DNA of 64,000 nucleotides from Pseudomonas moraviensis (GCF_900105805.1 NZ_LT629788.1:4092001-4156000), one strand, 5' to 3'. Numbered from the stretch's first letter, positions 8,890 through 18,682 are shown. Program-made: numbers and translations. Notes: a model not told the origin generated them from the sequence alone.

Positions 8890-9888
8890 TTGAACGCACC
8901 CATCGAACCACATCGTTTTCTCCTCGAGCCTTTTGAGGCTCGCCGCTTCGCCAATCTGTGCGGGCAATTCGACGAGCATTTGCGCTTGATCGAGCAGCGC
9001 CTGGCCATCGAGATCCGCAATCGCGGAAACCAGTTCGAGCTGATTGGCGACCCCAAACTCACCACGTCCGCGGAAAACCTGCTGCGCCGCCTGTACCGGG
9101 AAACCAAGGGTACCGAGCTGTCGCCAGACCTGGTGCACCTGTTCATCCAGGAATCGGCCGGCGCGGATCTCGACAATCCGGCCCCTGCCGAACCGACTGT
9201 CGCCCTGCGTACGAAAAAAGGCATGATTCGCCCACGCGGCTTGAATCAGCAGCGCTACGTGAAGGAAATCCTCGGCAACGACATCAACTTCGGCATCGGC
9301 CCGGCCGGTACCGGCAAGACCTATCTGGCCGTGGCCTGCGCGGTTGATGCACTGGAACGCGAGCAGATCCGCCGCATCCTGCTGGTGCGTCCGGCGGTCG
9401 AAGCGGGTGAAAAACTCGGCTTCCTGCCCGGCGACCTGTCGCAGAAGATCGACCCGTACCTGCGCCCGCTGTATGACGCACTGTACGAAATGCTCGGCTT
9501 CGAATACGTCGCCAAGCTGATCGAGAAACAAGTGATTGAAGTCGCGCCGCTGGCCTACATGCGCGGTCGCACGCTGAACAACAGCTTCATCATTCTCGAC
9601 GAAAGCCAGAACACCACCGTCGAGCAGATGAAGATGTTCCTCACGCGCATCGGTTTTGGCTCCACCGCCGTGATCACCGGCGACATCACCCAGGTCGACC
9701 TGCCGCGCGGCACCAAATCCGGCCTGCACCATGTGATCGAAGTGCTGAAAGACGTGCCCGGCATCAGCTTCACCCACTTCCAGCCCAAAGACGTCGTGCG
9801 CCACCCGTTGGTGCAGCGGATTGTCGAGGCCTACGAGCGCTTCGAGACCCGTGCCGAAGCCGCGAAGGAAGCCTCGCGCGATGCTTGA
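8890..9888 (+). CDS. ybeZ: PhoH-family ATPase YbeZ
   Basis: 332 residues from a TTG at 8890 (LNAPIEPHRFLLEPFE), which fits the usual start of Pseudomonas homologues; the longer open frame to 8788 runs into the REP. Walker A is GPAGTGKT (residues 137-144) and Walker B is FIILDESQN. The family couples nucleotide hydrolysis to RNA handling and partners the RNase YbeY, whose gene overlaps the last 8 bases here. It is cytosolic. The rare start codon may keep expression low. Confidence 0.9.
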   Translation: MNAPIEPHRFLLEPFEARRFANLCGQFDEHLRLIEQRLAIEIRNRGNQFELIGDPKLTTSAENLLRRLYRETKGTELSPDLVHLFIQESAGADLDNPAPAEPTVALRTKKGMIRPRGLNQQRYVKEILGNDINFGIGPAGTGKTYLAVACAVDALEREQIRRILLVRPAVEAGEKLGFLPGDLSQKIDPYLRPLYDALYEMLGFEYVAKLIEKQVIEVAPLAYMRGRTLNNSFIILDESQNTTVEQMKMFLTRIGFGSTAVITGDITQVDLPRGTKSGLHHVIEVLKDVPGISFTHFQPKDVVRHPLVQRIVEAYERFETRAEAAKEASRDA

Positions 9889-10375
9889 GCTGGATCTGCA
9901 AATCGCCACCGAGGCCAGCGCGCCCAGTGAAGCCGAGTTCCGTCAGTGGTGCGAACTGGCCCTGCGCCAGCGCACCGCTGATTCGGAAATGACCATTCGT
10001 CTGGTCGATGAGCAAGAAGGCCGCGAGCTCAACCACACCTGGCGCCACAAGGATTACGCGACCAATGTGTTGTCGTTCCCGGCGGAAGTGCCTGACGAGT
10101 TTCTCGATATCCCGCTGCTCGGCGATCTGGTGATCTGCGTGGCCGTGGTCGAACGCGAAGCCGCCGAGCAGGGCAAGGAACTAAAGGCCCACTGGGCACA
10201 TCTGGTCATTCACGGCTGCTTGCATCTGCTGGGTTACGACCATATAGATGACGACGAAGCCGAGGAAATGGAAGCACTGGAACGCGAGTTGCTTGCCGAA
10301 CTGGGCTATCGCGATCCGTACGCGGACGACGAAACCGAACACTCCCCCATCGTTACAACAAAGGATTCAGAGTAA
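9881..10375 (+). CDS. ybeY: Endoribonuclease YbeY
   Basis: 164 residues. YbeY is the zinc-dependent single-strand RNase involved in 16S rRNA 3'-end maturation and 70S quality control. The metal-binding motif HGCLHLLGYDH carries His111, His115 and His121. The ATG at 9881 overlaps the ybeZ stop, giving translational coupling; an upstream in-frame start inside ybeZ is less likely. corC follows after 5 bases. Confidence 0.95.
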   Translation: MLELDLQIATEASAPSEAEFRQWCELALRQRTADSEMTIRLVDEQEGRELNHTWRHKDYATNVLSFPAEVPDEFLDIPLLGDLVICVAVVEREAAEQGKELKAHWAHLVIHGCLHLLGYDHIDDDEAEEMEALERELLAELGYRDPYADDETEHSPIVTTKDSE

Positions 10376-10380
10376 TCGCT

Positions 10381-11220
10381 ATGAGCGAAGATCGATCGAG
10401 CAACGGGCAGAAGTCATGGCTGGGTAAACTGACCCAGGCTTTTGCCCACGAGCCGAAGAACCGCCAGGAGCTCCTTGAGCTGCTGCGCGATGCACATCAG
10501 AACAAACTGCTGGACAGCGAAGCGCTGGCCATCGTCGAAGGCGCCATTCAGGTGGCTGACCTGCAAGTGCGCGACATCATGGTGCCGCGCTCGCAAGTGA
10601 TCAGCATCAAGGCGACCCAGACACCCCGCGAATTTCTCCCGGCCGTGGTCGACTCGGCCCACTCACGCTATCCGGTCATCGGCGAAAGCCATGACGACGT
10701 GATGGGCGTGCTGCTGGTCAAGGATCTGCTGCCGTTGATCTTCAAAGAGAACGGCGACAGCTTCAACATCAAGGATTTGCTGCGCCCTGCCACGTTTGTA
10801 CCGGAGTCCAAGCGTCTGAACGTGTTGCTGCGTGAATTCCGCGCCAACCACAACCACATGGCCATCGTCATCGACGAGTACGGCGGCGTGGCCGGTCTGG
10901 TGACCATCGAAGACGTGCTCGAACAGATCGTTGGCGATATCGAGGACGAGCACGACGTCGAGGAAGACAGCTACATCAAGCCGCTGCCCAGCGGTGATTT
11001 CCTGATCAAGGCGCTGACGCCGATCGAAAACTTCAACGAGTTTTTCGACAGCGAATTCTCCGACGACGAATTCGACACCGTCGGCGGTCTGGTGATGAGC
11101 GCGTTCGGCCACTTGCCAAAACGCAACGAAATCACTGAAATCGGCGCCTATCGTTTCCGCATCCTGAACGCCGACAGCCGTCGGATTCATTTGCTGCGTC
11201 TGACACCTATTGCTCGCTAA
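10381..11220 (+). CDS. corC: CorC/HlyC family CBS-domain protein
   Basis: 279 residues. The order is a short N-terminal region, two CBS domains (DIMVPRSQV near residue 60 and the EYGGVAGLVTIEDVLEQIVG block near 165-180), and a C-terminal CorC_HlyC domain (GDFLIKALTPIENFNEFF onwards). CorC (YbeX) has been linked to Mg/Co efflux and more recently to ribosome metabolism with YbeY. It has no membrane segment. It sits in the conserved ybeZ-ybeY-corC-lnt operon, 8 bases before lnt. Confidence 0.93.
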   Translation: MSEDRSSNGQKSWLGKLTQAFAHEPKNRQELLELLRDAHQNKLLDSEALAIVEGAIQVADLQVRDIMVPRSQVISIKATQTPREFLPAVVDSAHSRYPVIGESHDDVMGVLLVKDLLPLIFKENGDSFNIKDLLRPATFVPESKRLNVLLREFRANHNHMAIVIDEYGGVAGLVTIEDVLEQIVGDIEDEHDVEEDSYIKPLPSGDFLIKALTPIENFNEFFDSEFSDDEFDTVGGLVMSAFGHLPKRNEITEIGAYRFRILNADSRRIHLLRLTPIAR

Positions 11221-11228
11221 GGACTGAA

Positions 11229-12752
11229 ATGCGCTGGACTACCCGCCCCGGCTGGCCCGGTAACCTGCTGGCCGTGGCGGCCGGTGCAATCACCACTTTC
11301 GCTCTCGCCCCGTTCAACATCTGGCCGCTGGCGTTGCTGGCGGTCGGTCTGTTCTATGCCGGTTTGCGTGAGCTGAGCCCTCGTCAGGCGCTGGGTCGTG
11401 GCTGGTGCTTCGGCTTCGGCCTGTTTGGCGCCGGCACCAGTTGGATCTATTACAGCATTCACCATTTTGGCGGCGCTTCGGTGTTGCTCGCCGGGTTCCT
11501 GATGCTGCTGTTCACAGCGGCGATTGCCTGGTTCTTCGCCTTGCCCGCCTGGCTGTGGGCGCGCTGGTTGCGCCGTAACGAGGCGCCGCTGGCGGATGCC
11601 CTGGCTTTTGCTGCGCTGTGGGTCGGGCAGGAAGCGTTTCGCGGCTGGTTCCTCACCGGTTTCCCGTGGCTTTACTCCGGTTACAGTCAGCTCGACGGCC
11701 CGCTGGCCGGGCTCGCACCGCTGGGCGGAATGTGGCTGGTGTCATTTGTTCTGGCACTGACGGCGGCACTGATCTACAACGCGCCGCGCTTGTTGCAGGC
11801 GCGGCGCAAGGGTTTTATCGCTGCCGGCCTGGTACTTCTGCTGGGCCCCTGGATAGCGGGCGTCGCCCTCAAAGGCCACGCCTGGACCAGCCCGTCCGGC
11901 GCACCGCTGACGGTGGCTGCGATTCAGGGCAACGTCGCGCAAAGCATGAAATGGGACCCGGCCGAGCTCAACGCACAACTGGCGCTGTACCGCGACTTGA
12001 GTTTCCGTTCCAAACCGGTCGACCTGCTGATCTGGCCGGAAACCGCCGTGCCGGTTCTGAAGGAGTCCGCCGAGGGCTACCTGACGATGATGGGCAGCTT
12101 CGCCGCCGAGCGTAAATCAGCGCTGATCACCGGTGTACCGATCCGCCAGACCGTGCATAAAGAGAGACGCTTCTTCAACGGCATCACCGTGGTCGGCGAA
12201 GGCGACGGCACTTATCTGAAGCAGAAACTGGTGCCGTTCGGCGAATACGTGCCGTTGCAGGATGTGTTGCGTGGTTTGATCGCGTTCTTCGACCTGCCCA
12301 TGTCGGACTTCGCTCGCGGCCCTTCCGATCAGGCGCTGTTGCAGGCCAAGGGTTACCAGATCGCACCGTTCATCTGCTACGAAGTGGTCTATCCGGAATT
12401 CGCCGCCGGGCTATCGGCACGCAGCGATCTGCTGCTGACGATCAGCAATGACACCTGGTTCGGCACTTCCATCGGGCCGCTGCAACATCTGCAAATGGCG
12501 CAGATGCGCGCACTGGAAGCCGGACGCTGGATGATCCGCGCGACCAACAACGGCGTTACCGGCCTGATCAACCCGTTCGGGCAGATCACCGAGCAGATTC
12601 CGCAGTTCGAACAGGGCGTGCTGTACGGCGAAGTGGTGCCGATGCATAACCTGACGCCTTATCTGCAATGGCGTTCATGGCCATTGATTGTGCTGTGCCT
12701 GCTGCTGTTTGGCTGGGCGCTGATGGCGAACCGGATGTCGAAAACCCTTTAA
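11229..12752 (+). CDS. lnt: Apolipoprotein N-acyltransferase Lnt
   Basis: 507 residues. Lnt adds the third acyl chain to lipoproteins in the inner membrane. About six N-terminal membrane helices precede a periplasmic nitrilase-fold domain with the catalytic set Glu271 (IWPETAVP), Lys331 (YLKQKLVPFGE, with Glu339) and Cys383 (PFICYEVVYPE). A C-terminal helix anchors the protein. It is the last gene of the operon and is followed by a REP pair. Its substrates in this window include LptE, RlpA, the MltB-like lipoprotein, the MORN lipoprotein and YceK. Confidence 0.96.
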   Translation: MRWTTRPGWPGNLLAVAAGAITTFALAPFNIWPLALLAVGLFYAGLRELSPRQALGRGWCFGFGLFGAGTSWIYYSIHHFGGASVLLAGFLMLLFTAAIAWFFALPAWLWARWLRRNEAPLADALAFAALWVGQEAFRGWFLTGFPWLYSGYSQLDGPLAGLAPLGGMWLVSFVLALTAALIYNAPRLLQARRKGFIAAGLVLLLGPWIAGVALKGHAWTSPSGAPLTVAAIQGNVAQSMKWDPAELNAQLALYRDLSFRSKPVDLLIWPETAVPVLKESAEGYLTMMGSFAAERKSALITGVPIRQTVHKERRFFNGITVVGEGDGTYLKQKLVPFGEYVPLQDVLRGLIAFFDLPMSDFARGPSDQALLQAKGYQIAPFICYEVVYPEFAAGLSARSDLLLTISNDTWFGTSIGPLQHLQMAQMRALEAGRWMIRATNNGVTGLINPFGQITEQIPQFEQGVLYGEVVPMHNLTPYLQWRSWPLIVLCLLLFGWALMANRMSKTL

Positions 12753-12754
12753 AA

Positions 12755-12825
12755 GCTTCGCGAGCAGGCTCGCTCCCACAGTTGGAATGCATTTCAATGT
12801 GGGAGCGAGCCTGCTCGCGAAGAGG
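12755..12825. repeat. REP pair, family B (TTCGCGAGCAGGCTCGCTCC)
   Basis: An inverted pair of TTCGCGAGCAGGCTCGCTCC-CACA units lies directly after the lnt stop, between convergent genes. Confidence 0.85.
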
Positions 12826-12842
12826 GCATTAGCAGCAGCGAG

Positions 12843-13622
12843 TCAATCGTGGTTGGCTTCACCTCGGTAAAACAGCGAATACCCCACCTGCCCCACCGCT
12901 TCATTGAGCAACTGCCCGCTCTGCCAGATCGACTTGAACTCCGGCAGCCAGCCACCGAAAGGCCGGGCGTTATCGGTGCCAAGAAAACCCACCGGCGCTG
13001 GCACTACTTCGAATCCCGCCTGTTGAAAACTCCACACCGCGCGCGGCATATGCCACGCCTGTGTCACCACGACGACCCGCTTGATCCCCTGCGGCAAGAG
13101 AATATCCGCCGTGAACCGCGCGTTTTCCCATGTGGTGCGGCTCTCGCCTTCCTGCCAGCGCACGCTCACGTCGAAGTCATCACGCAACGAATCCGCCATC
13201 AATTTCGCCTCGGTCGGTGGCGTGCCGTAATGCAGGCCGCCGCTGGTCAGGATCGGCAAGCCCGAGGCCTTGGCCAGGCGCGCCGCGTAACGCTGACGCT
13301 CGAGACCGACGCCGGTTGGCTGGTCTTCGCCCCAGGCGAGATCACCGCGCTCACGTCCCGAGCCCAACACCACAATAGCTTCGGCGCGTTGCCCAAGCGT
13401 CGCCCATTCCTGCCGGGCCAGCGGCGGCTCGCGCTCCAATGCCTTGGCGCTCCATTGCACCACCACCGGCAGGCTCATCAGCCACAGGCCGCCAAAGCCA
13501 AGGGCAAAACACACGCCAGCCAGACGCGGTCGCGAGCGGCGCAGCCACCAGGCGGCCAGCAACAGCAGCAAGAGAATGCCGGGCGGCAATAAAAGTTGTT
13601 TGATGAAATATCGAAAGGGCAT
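12843..13622 (-). CDS. YdcF/ElyC family membrane protein (DUF218)
   Basis: 259 residues. Two N-terminal hydrophobic helices (about 10-28 and 35-55) precede a DUF218 domain with AIVVLGSGRERG, LTSGGLHYGTPPTEA and VVVVTQAWHMPRA. The ElyC/SanA relatives act in envelope integrity and peptidoglycan precursor use, but the reaction is not settled. The C-terminus (ESIWQS-like helix to YRGEANHD) is ordinary. A hairpin overlaps the ribosome site (see 13623-13644), so translation may be regulated. Confidence 0.85.
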   Translation of the reverse strand: MPFRYFIKQLLLPPGILLLLLLAAWWLRRSRPRLAGVCFALGFGGLWLMSLPVVVQWSAKALEREPPLARQEWATLGQRAEAIVVLGSGRERGDLAWGEDQPTGVGLERQRYAARLAKASGLPILTSGGLHYGTPPTEAKLMADSLRDDFDVSVRWQEGESRTTWENARFTADILLPQGIKRVVVVTQAWHMPRAVWSFQQAGFEVVPAPVGFLGTDNARPFGGWLPEFKSIWQSGQLLNEAVGQVGYSLFYRGEANHD

Positions 13623-13644
13623 CGGGCATCTCCAAAGATGCCCG
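13623..13644 (-). promoter_or_regulatory. Hairpin covering the ribosome site of the YdcF-like gene
   Basis: In minus-strand RNA the arms CGGGCATCT and AGATGCCCG (9 perfect pairs) enclose TTGG. The GGAG ribosome site spans loop and stem, and the ATG starts right after the stem. No T-run follows, so it is not a normal terminator. Confidence 0.5.
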
Positions 13645-13725
13645 AAGCCTAAGAGTGTTAATCAAGGGTTACAACCAATAGGCGGGATCCTGTTGCAAAA
13701 GATCCGTTCCCGACCTGCCATGCGC

Positions 13726-14049
13726 TTACTTGGCCTGCACAGAGCGAACCTTGCCGGTGTCTCTGCGCGGCGCCTTGTCCTTGAGCCAGATGACCTTGGC
13801 CGAATGTGCTGCATCGAGCTGCTTCACTGCTTGAGACAGGCATCCCTGCGTTTCACGTTCACTGCGATCCAGATAGGCCTTGACCAGTTTGAACTCGGCG
13901 GGGCTCAAGCCACGCAATTCCAGTTCCAGGGGGCGCTCGTCGCGCAGCCGGTCAGCGGTTTTCACGGCGTCCAGCGCCATGCCCAGACGATCGATCAACC
14001 TTTCGTACAACTCGGGTTTCGTTACGTTTTTTTTCCGTTGCTCCACCAT
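13726..14049 (-). CDS. Conserved small protein of unknown function
   Basis: 107 residues, starting MVEQRKKNVTKPELYERL. It is highly charged and mostly helical by inspection, with no signal peptide, membrane segment, cysteine pair or catalytic motif that I recognise. One cysteine sits in ETQGCLSQAVKQLD. The clean start, the GC-rich third-base pattern and its place divergent from leuS argue for a real gene. It lies about 100 bases upstream of the YdcF-like gene on the same strand and may share its transcript. Confidence 0.65.
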   Translation of the reverse strand: MVEQRKKNVTKPELYERLIDRLGMALDAVKTADRLRDERPLELELRGLSPAEFKLVKAYLDRSERETQGCLSQAVKQLDAAHSAKVIWLKDKAPRRDTGKVRSVQAK

Positions 14050-14304
14050 CCCTCACCTCATTGAAGATAAGACTCACTCCCCAGTTAGAGCTTAGCTTCG
14101 CTGCACGAACCGGCTACACGCCGCGACCAACGGCCCTCGCCACGCAAACCCTCTGGCAAACAGCTGTAATCAGGGTTTCCCTCGGCCAAGCGCGGTCATG
14201 TATGCTACGGCGCTTCCTGTCATTCCACTTCCAGCGCACTCGGGCGATCCCGAATGCAGCCGTCGAAGCGGATTAGGCCACCCCTATCCAGTACAAAAGT
14301 AGCC

Positions 14305-16911
14305 ATGCACGAACAATATCAGCCACGTGAGATCGAAGCCGCCGCCCAGTCGTTCTGGGATGAGCAAAAGTCCTTTGAAGTCAGTGAACAGCCAGGCAAG
14401 GAAACCTACTACTGCCTGTCGATGTTCCCGTACCCCAGCGGCAAGCTGCACATGGGCCACGTGCGCAACTACACCATCGGCGACGTGATCTCGCGCTACC
14501 AGCGCATGCAAGGCAAGAATGTTCTGCAGCCAATGGGTTGGGATGCGTTCGGCATGCCGGCGGAAAACGCCGCGATGAAGAACAACGTGGCGCCCGCCAA
14601 GTGGACCTACGAGAACATCGCCTACATGAAGTCGCAGCTGCGCAGCCTCGGCCTCGCGGTCGACTGGTCCCGTGAAGTGACCACCTGCAAGCCCGACTAC
14701 TACCGCTGGGAACAATGGCTGTTCACTCGCCTGTTCGAAAAAGGCGTGATCTACCGCAAGAACGGCACCGTGAACTGGGACCCGGTCGACCAGACCGTGC
14801 TGGCCAACGAGCAAGTCATCGACGGACGCGGCTGGCGCTCCGGCGCGCTGATCGAAAAGCGCGAAATCCCGATGTACTACTTCAAGATCACTGCCTATGC
14901 GGACGAGCTGCTGGAGAGCCTCGACGAGCTGACTGGCTGGCCGGAGCAGGTCAAGACCATGCAGCGCAACTGGATCGGCAAGTCCCGCGGCATGGAAGTG
15001 CAGTTTCCGTACAACGTCGACTCGATCGGCGAAGCCGGCACCCTGAAAGTCTTCACCACCCGTCCGGACACCCTGATGGGCGCGACCTACGTCGCCGTGG
15101 CGGCCGAGCACCCGCTGGCGACCCTGGCCGCGCAAAACAACCCCGAGCTGCAAGCGTTCATCGCTGAATGCAAGGGCGGCAGCGTCGCTGAAGCCGACGT
15201 CGCCACCCAGGAAAAGAAAGGCCTGCCGACCGGCCTGTTCGTCGAGCACCCGCTGACCGGTGAAAAACTGCCGGTGTGGGTCGCCAACTACGTGCTGATG
15301 CACTACGGCGACGGCGCAGTCATGGCGGTCCCGGCGCACGACGAGCGCGATTTCGAATTCGCCCACAAGTACAACCTGCCGGTGAAATCGGTAGTGCGCA
15401 CCAGCTCCGGTGACACCAACCAAGCGCCGTGGCAAGACGCCTATGGCGAGCACGGCACGCTGATCAACTCCGGTGAGTTCGACGGCCTCGACTTCGCTGG
15501 CGCGTTCGACGCCATGGAAGTGGCCCTGATCAAGAAAGAGCTGGGCGCCTCGCGCACCCAGTTCCGCCTGCGCGACTGGGGCATCAGCCGCCAGCGCTAC
15601 TGGGGCTGCCCGATCCCGATCATCCACTGCGCTGCGTGCGGTGACGTACCGGTGCCGGAAGATCAACTGCCGGTCGTATTGCCTGAAGACGTGGTGCCGG
15701 ACGGCGCCGGTTCGCCGCTGGCGCGCATGCCCGAGTTCTACGAGTGCACTTGCCCGAAATGCGGCGAGCCTGCCAAGCGTGAAACCGACACCATGGACAC
15801 CTTCGTCGAGTCGTCGTGGTACTACGCCCGTTACGCCTCCCCGCACTTCGAGGGTGGTCTGGTCGAGAAATCCGCCGCCGATCACTGGCTGCCGGTGGAT
15901 CAGTACATCGGTGGCATCGAACACGCCATTCTTCACCTGCTCTATGCGCGCTTCTTCCACAAGCTGATGCGCGATGAAGGCCTGGTCAGCTCCAACGAGC
16001 CGTTCAAGAACCTGCTGACCCAAGGCATGGTGATCGCCGAAACCTACTATCGTCGCGAAGCCAACGGCGCCTACACCTGGTTCAACCCGGCCGACGTCGA
16101 ACTCGAACGCGACAGCAAAGCCAAGGTCATCAGCGCCAGGCTGAAATCCGACGGCCTGCCGGTGGAAATCGGCGGCACCGAGAAGATGGCCAAGTCGAAG
16201 AACAACGGCGTCGATCCGCAGTCGATGATCGACCAGTTCGGTGCCGACACTTGCCGCCTGTTCATGATGTTCGCCTCGCCGCCTGACATGAGTGCGGAAT
16301 GGTCGGACTCCGGCGTTGAAGGCTCGCACCGCTTCCTCAAGCGTGTCTGGCGTCTGGCGCAAGCCCACGTCACCCAAGGCTTGCCGGGCAAGCTTGAGGT
16401 TGGCGCTCTGAGCGACGAGCAGAAATCCGTGCGTCGCGCGATCCACCTGGCGATCAAGCAGGCCAGCCATGACGTCGGCCAGAACCACAAATTCAACACC
16501 GCCATCGCGCAAGTCATGACGCTGATGAACGTGCTGGAAAAAGCCGCCCAAGGCACCGAACAGGATCGCGCGCTGCTGCACGAAGGTCTCGAAGCGGTCA
16601 CTTTGCTGCTGGCACCGATCACCCCGCATATCAGCCATGAATTGTGGAAACAGTTGGGTCACGCCGATGCGGTGATCGATGCCGGCTGGCCGGCGGTGGA
16701 CGAAAGCGCTCTGGTGCAGGACAACCTGACCCTGGTCATTCAGGTCAACGGTAAACTGCGCGGCCAGATCGAAATGCCGGCCAGCGCCACCCGCGAGGAA
16801 ATCGAAGCCGCCGCGCGCGTCAACGAGAACGTGCTGCGGTTTGTCGACGGTCTGACCATTCGCAAAGTGATTGTGGTGCCGGGCAAACTGGTCAACATCG
16901 TCGCCAGCTAA
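14305..16911 (+). CDS. leuS: Leucyl-tRNA synthetase LeuS
   Basis: 868 residues. The class I signatures are PYPSGKLHMGHV (HIGH-type, about residue 42) and KMAKSKNN (KMSKS-type, about 630). The CP1 editing domain (about 220-420) includes TRPDTLMGATYVAVAAEHP. I chose the ATG at 14305; an in-frame ATG at 14254 would add 17 residues not seen in the family. The gene heads leuS-lptE-holA, a conserved Pseudomonas order. Confidence 0.97.
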   Translation: MHEQYQPREIEAAAQSFWDEQKSFEVSEQPGKETYYCLSMFPYPSGKLHMGHVRNYTIGDVISRYQRMQGKNVLQPMGWDAFGMPAENAAMKNNVAPAKWTYENIAYMKSQLRSLGLAVDWSREVTTCKPDYYRWEQWLFTRLFEKGVIYRKNGTVNWDPVDQTVLANEQVIDGRGWRSGALIEKREIPMYYFKITAYADELLESLDELTGWPEQVKTMQRNWIGKSRGMEVQFPYNVDSIGEAGTLKVFTTRPDTLMGATYVAVAAEHPLATLAAQNNPELQAFIAECKGGSVAEADVATQEKKGLPTGLFVEHPLTGEKLPVWVANYVLMHYGDGAVMAVPAHDERDFEFAHKYNLPVKSVVRTSSGDTNQAPWQDAYGEHGTLINSGEFDGLDFAGAFDAMEVALIKKELGASRTQFRLRDWGISRQRYWGCPIPIIHCAACGDVPVPEDQLPVVLPEDVVPDGAGSPLARMPEFYECTCPKCGEPAKRETDTMDTFVESSWYYARYASPHFEGGLVEKSAADHWLPVDQYIGGIEHAILHLLYARFFHKLMRDEGLVSSNEPFKNLLTQGMVIAETYYRREANGAYTWFNPADVELERDSKAKVISARLKSDGLPVEIGGTEKMAKSKNNGVDPQSMIDQFGADTCRLFMMFASPPDMSAEWSDSGVEGSHRFLKRVWRLAQAHVTQGLPGKLEVGALSDEQKSVRRAIHLAIKQASHDVGQNHKFNTAIAQVMTLMNVLEKAAQGTEQDRALLHEGLEAVTLLLAPITPHISHELWKQLGHADAVIDAGWPAVDESALVQDNLTLVIQVNGKLRGQIEMPASATREEIEAAARVNENVLRFVDGLTIRKVIVVPGKLVNIVAS

Positions 16912-16999
16912 ATTGGATCGGGTGTCGGGTTCGCCTGGCACCCAGTAAAACCTTTCGGGCCGCAGAGTCGGCTCACCTGGTTTCAAGGGGAGCAACACA

Positions 17000-17605
17000 A
17001 TGATCAAACGCAATCTGCTGGTGATGGGCCTCGCCGTTCTGCTGAGCGCCTGCGGTTTCCAGTTGCGTGGTACCGGCACCAACGAACTGTCGATCAAGGA
17101 ACTCGACCTGAGCGCGCGCAACGCCTACGGCGAAACCGTGACGCAACTGCGTCAGGTGCTTGAGTCCAGTGGCGTCAAGATCTACAGCGGCGCGCCGTAC
17201 AAGCTGTTTCTGGCTGACGAGCAGGAAAGCCAGCGCATCCTCAGCTACGCCGGTGCCGGTCGTACAGGCGAATATCAGGTCAGCACAGTGCTGAGCTACG
17301 ATATCCGCGGCGAGAAGAACCTGTCGCTGCTCAGCGACAAGCTCGAAGTGCAGAAAGTCTTCATTCATGACGGCAACAACCTCGTCGGTTCCGATCAGGA
17401 AGCCAACGATGCCCGTCGCGAAATCCGCCGCGAACTGGTACAGCGCATGATGCTGCGCCTGCAACAGCTGACTCCGGGGCAATTGCAGCAACTGCAGCAA
17501 GCCGCCAATGACCGCGCCAAGGCCGAAGCCGACGCGCTGGAAGCGGCACAAAAGGCTGAAGCGGAAACTCCGCGTCAGTCGCCGCTCGAAATCCCGCAGC
17601 AGTAA
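17000..17605 (+). CDS. lptE: LPS-assembly lipoprotein LptE
   Basis: 201 residues. LptE plugs the LptD barrel and helps insert LPS into the outer membrane. The lipoprotein signal ends in LLSAC with Cys18 as the lipidated residue, followed by GFQLRGTG, typical of LptE. The tail after about residue 155 is rich in Gln, Ala and Glu and is probably disordered, as in other Pseudomonas LptE proteins. A GGGGAG ribosome site precedes the ATG. It is followed after about 40 bases by holA. Confidence 0.93.
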   Translation: MIKRNLLVMGLAVLLSACGFQLRGTGTNELSIKELDLSARNAYGETVTQLRQVLESSGVKIYSGAPYKLFLADEQESQRILSYAGAGRTGEYQVSTVLSYDIRGEKNLSLLSDKLEVQKVFIHDGNNLVGSDQEANDARREIRRELVQRMMLRLQQLTPGQLQQLQQAANDRAKAEADALEAAQKAEAETPRQSPLEIPQQ

Positions 17606-17644
17606 GACGGCCGGGGCGCTCAGGCGCCCCGCTCGCCCTTCCTT

Positions 17645-18682
17645 ATGAAGCTCACCCCCGCGCAACTCGGCAAACACCTGCAAGGCGCACTCGCGCCGGT
17701 CTACATCATCAGCGGCGATGATCCGTTGCTGTGTCAGGAAGCCGCCGATGCCATCCGCAGTGCTGCTCGCCAGCAAGGTTTTGACGAACGTCAGGTCTTC
17801 GCCGCCGACGCCAATTTCGATTGGGGGACGTTGCTGCAGGCCGGTGCCAGCATGTCGCTGTTCGCCGAAAAACGCCTGTTGGAGCTGCGTCTGCCGTCGG
17901 GCAAACCGGGCGACAAAGGCGCGGCCGCGCTGATCGAATATTGCTCGCGCCCCGCCGAAGATACGCTGCTGCTGATCAGCTTGCCGAAGCTCGATGGCAG
18001 TGCGCAGAAAACCAAGTGGGGCAAGGCCCTGGTCGAAGGCCAGCAAACTCAGTTCGTGCAGATCTGGCCGGTGGATGCCAATCAGCTGCCGAGCTGGATT
18101 CGTCAGCGATTGTCACAGGCAGGCCTGTCGGCCAGTCAGGACGCTGTCGAATTGATTGCCGCACGTGTCGAAGGCAACCTGCTCGCCGCCGCCCAGGAAA
18201 TCGAAAAGCTGAAGTTGATGGCCGAAGGTGGGCAGATCACCGTCGAAACCGTGCAGGCCGCCGTGGCCGACAGTGCGCGGTTTGACGTGTTCGGCCTGAC
18301 CGACGCGGTGCTCAACGGCGAACCGGCTCACGCCCTGCGCATGCTCGAAGGTCTGCGCGGTGAAGGCGTCGAGCCGCCTGTGATCCTTTGGGCGCTGGCG
18401 CGGGAGTTGCGCCTGCTGGCCAATATTTCCCTGCAATACAGCCAGGGCACACCGCTGGACAAGTGCTTCAGCCAGTCGAAACCGCCGGTCTGGGACAAGC
18501 GCAAGCCGCTGATGAGCAAGGCCCTGCAACGCTATTCGGCGCAACGCTGGGCGCAACTGCTGCTCGAAGCCCAGCGTATCGATGCGCAGATCAAGGGTCA
18601 GGCGGCGGGTTCGCCGTGGATGAGCCTTAGCCGCCTGGCTTTATTGATGTCAGGCCAGCGACTGTCATTGCCTGCTGAATAA
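17645..18682 (+). CDS. holA: DNA polymerase III delta subunit HolA
   Basis: 345 residues, normal length. HolA opens the beta clamp within the clamp loader. The N-terminal KLTPAQLGKHLQGALAPVYIISGDDPLL and the segment ARVEGNLLAAAQEIEKL, which marks the family, are clear. The C-terminal helical collar domain is complete. It is the last gene of the leuS-lptE-holA group and is followed by a long inverted REP with T-rich ends that may serve as a terminator. Confidence 0.95.
   Translation: MKLTPAQLGKHLQGALAPVYIISGDDPLLCQEAADAIRSAARQQGFDERQVFAADANFDWGTLLQAGASMSLFAEKRLLELRLPSGKPGDKGAAALIEYCSRPAEDTLLLISLPKLDGSAQKTKWGKALVEGQQTQFVQIWPVDANQLPSWIRQRLSQAGLSASQDAVELIAARVEGNLLAAAQEIEKLKLMAEGGQITVETVQAAVADSARFDVFGLTDAVLNGEPAHALRMLEGLRGEGVEPPVILWALARELRLLANISLQYSQGTPLDKCFSQSKPPVWDKRKPLMSKALQRYSAQRWAQLLLEAQRIDAQIKGQAAGSPWMSLSRLALLMSGQRLSLPAE

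Noticed and set aside
14284..17121. A 945-codon open frame on the minus strand
   Set aside because: It is a shadow of leuS, whose synthetase motifs and length are normal.
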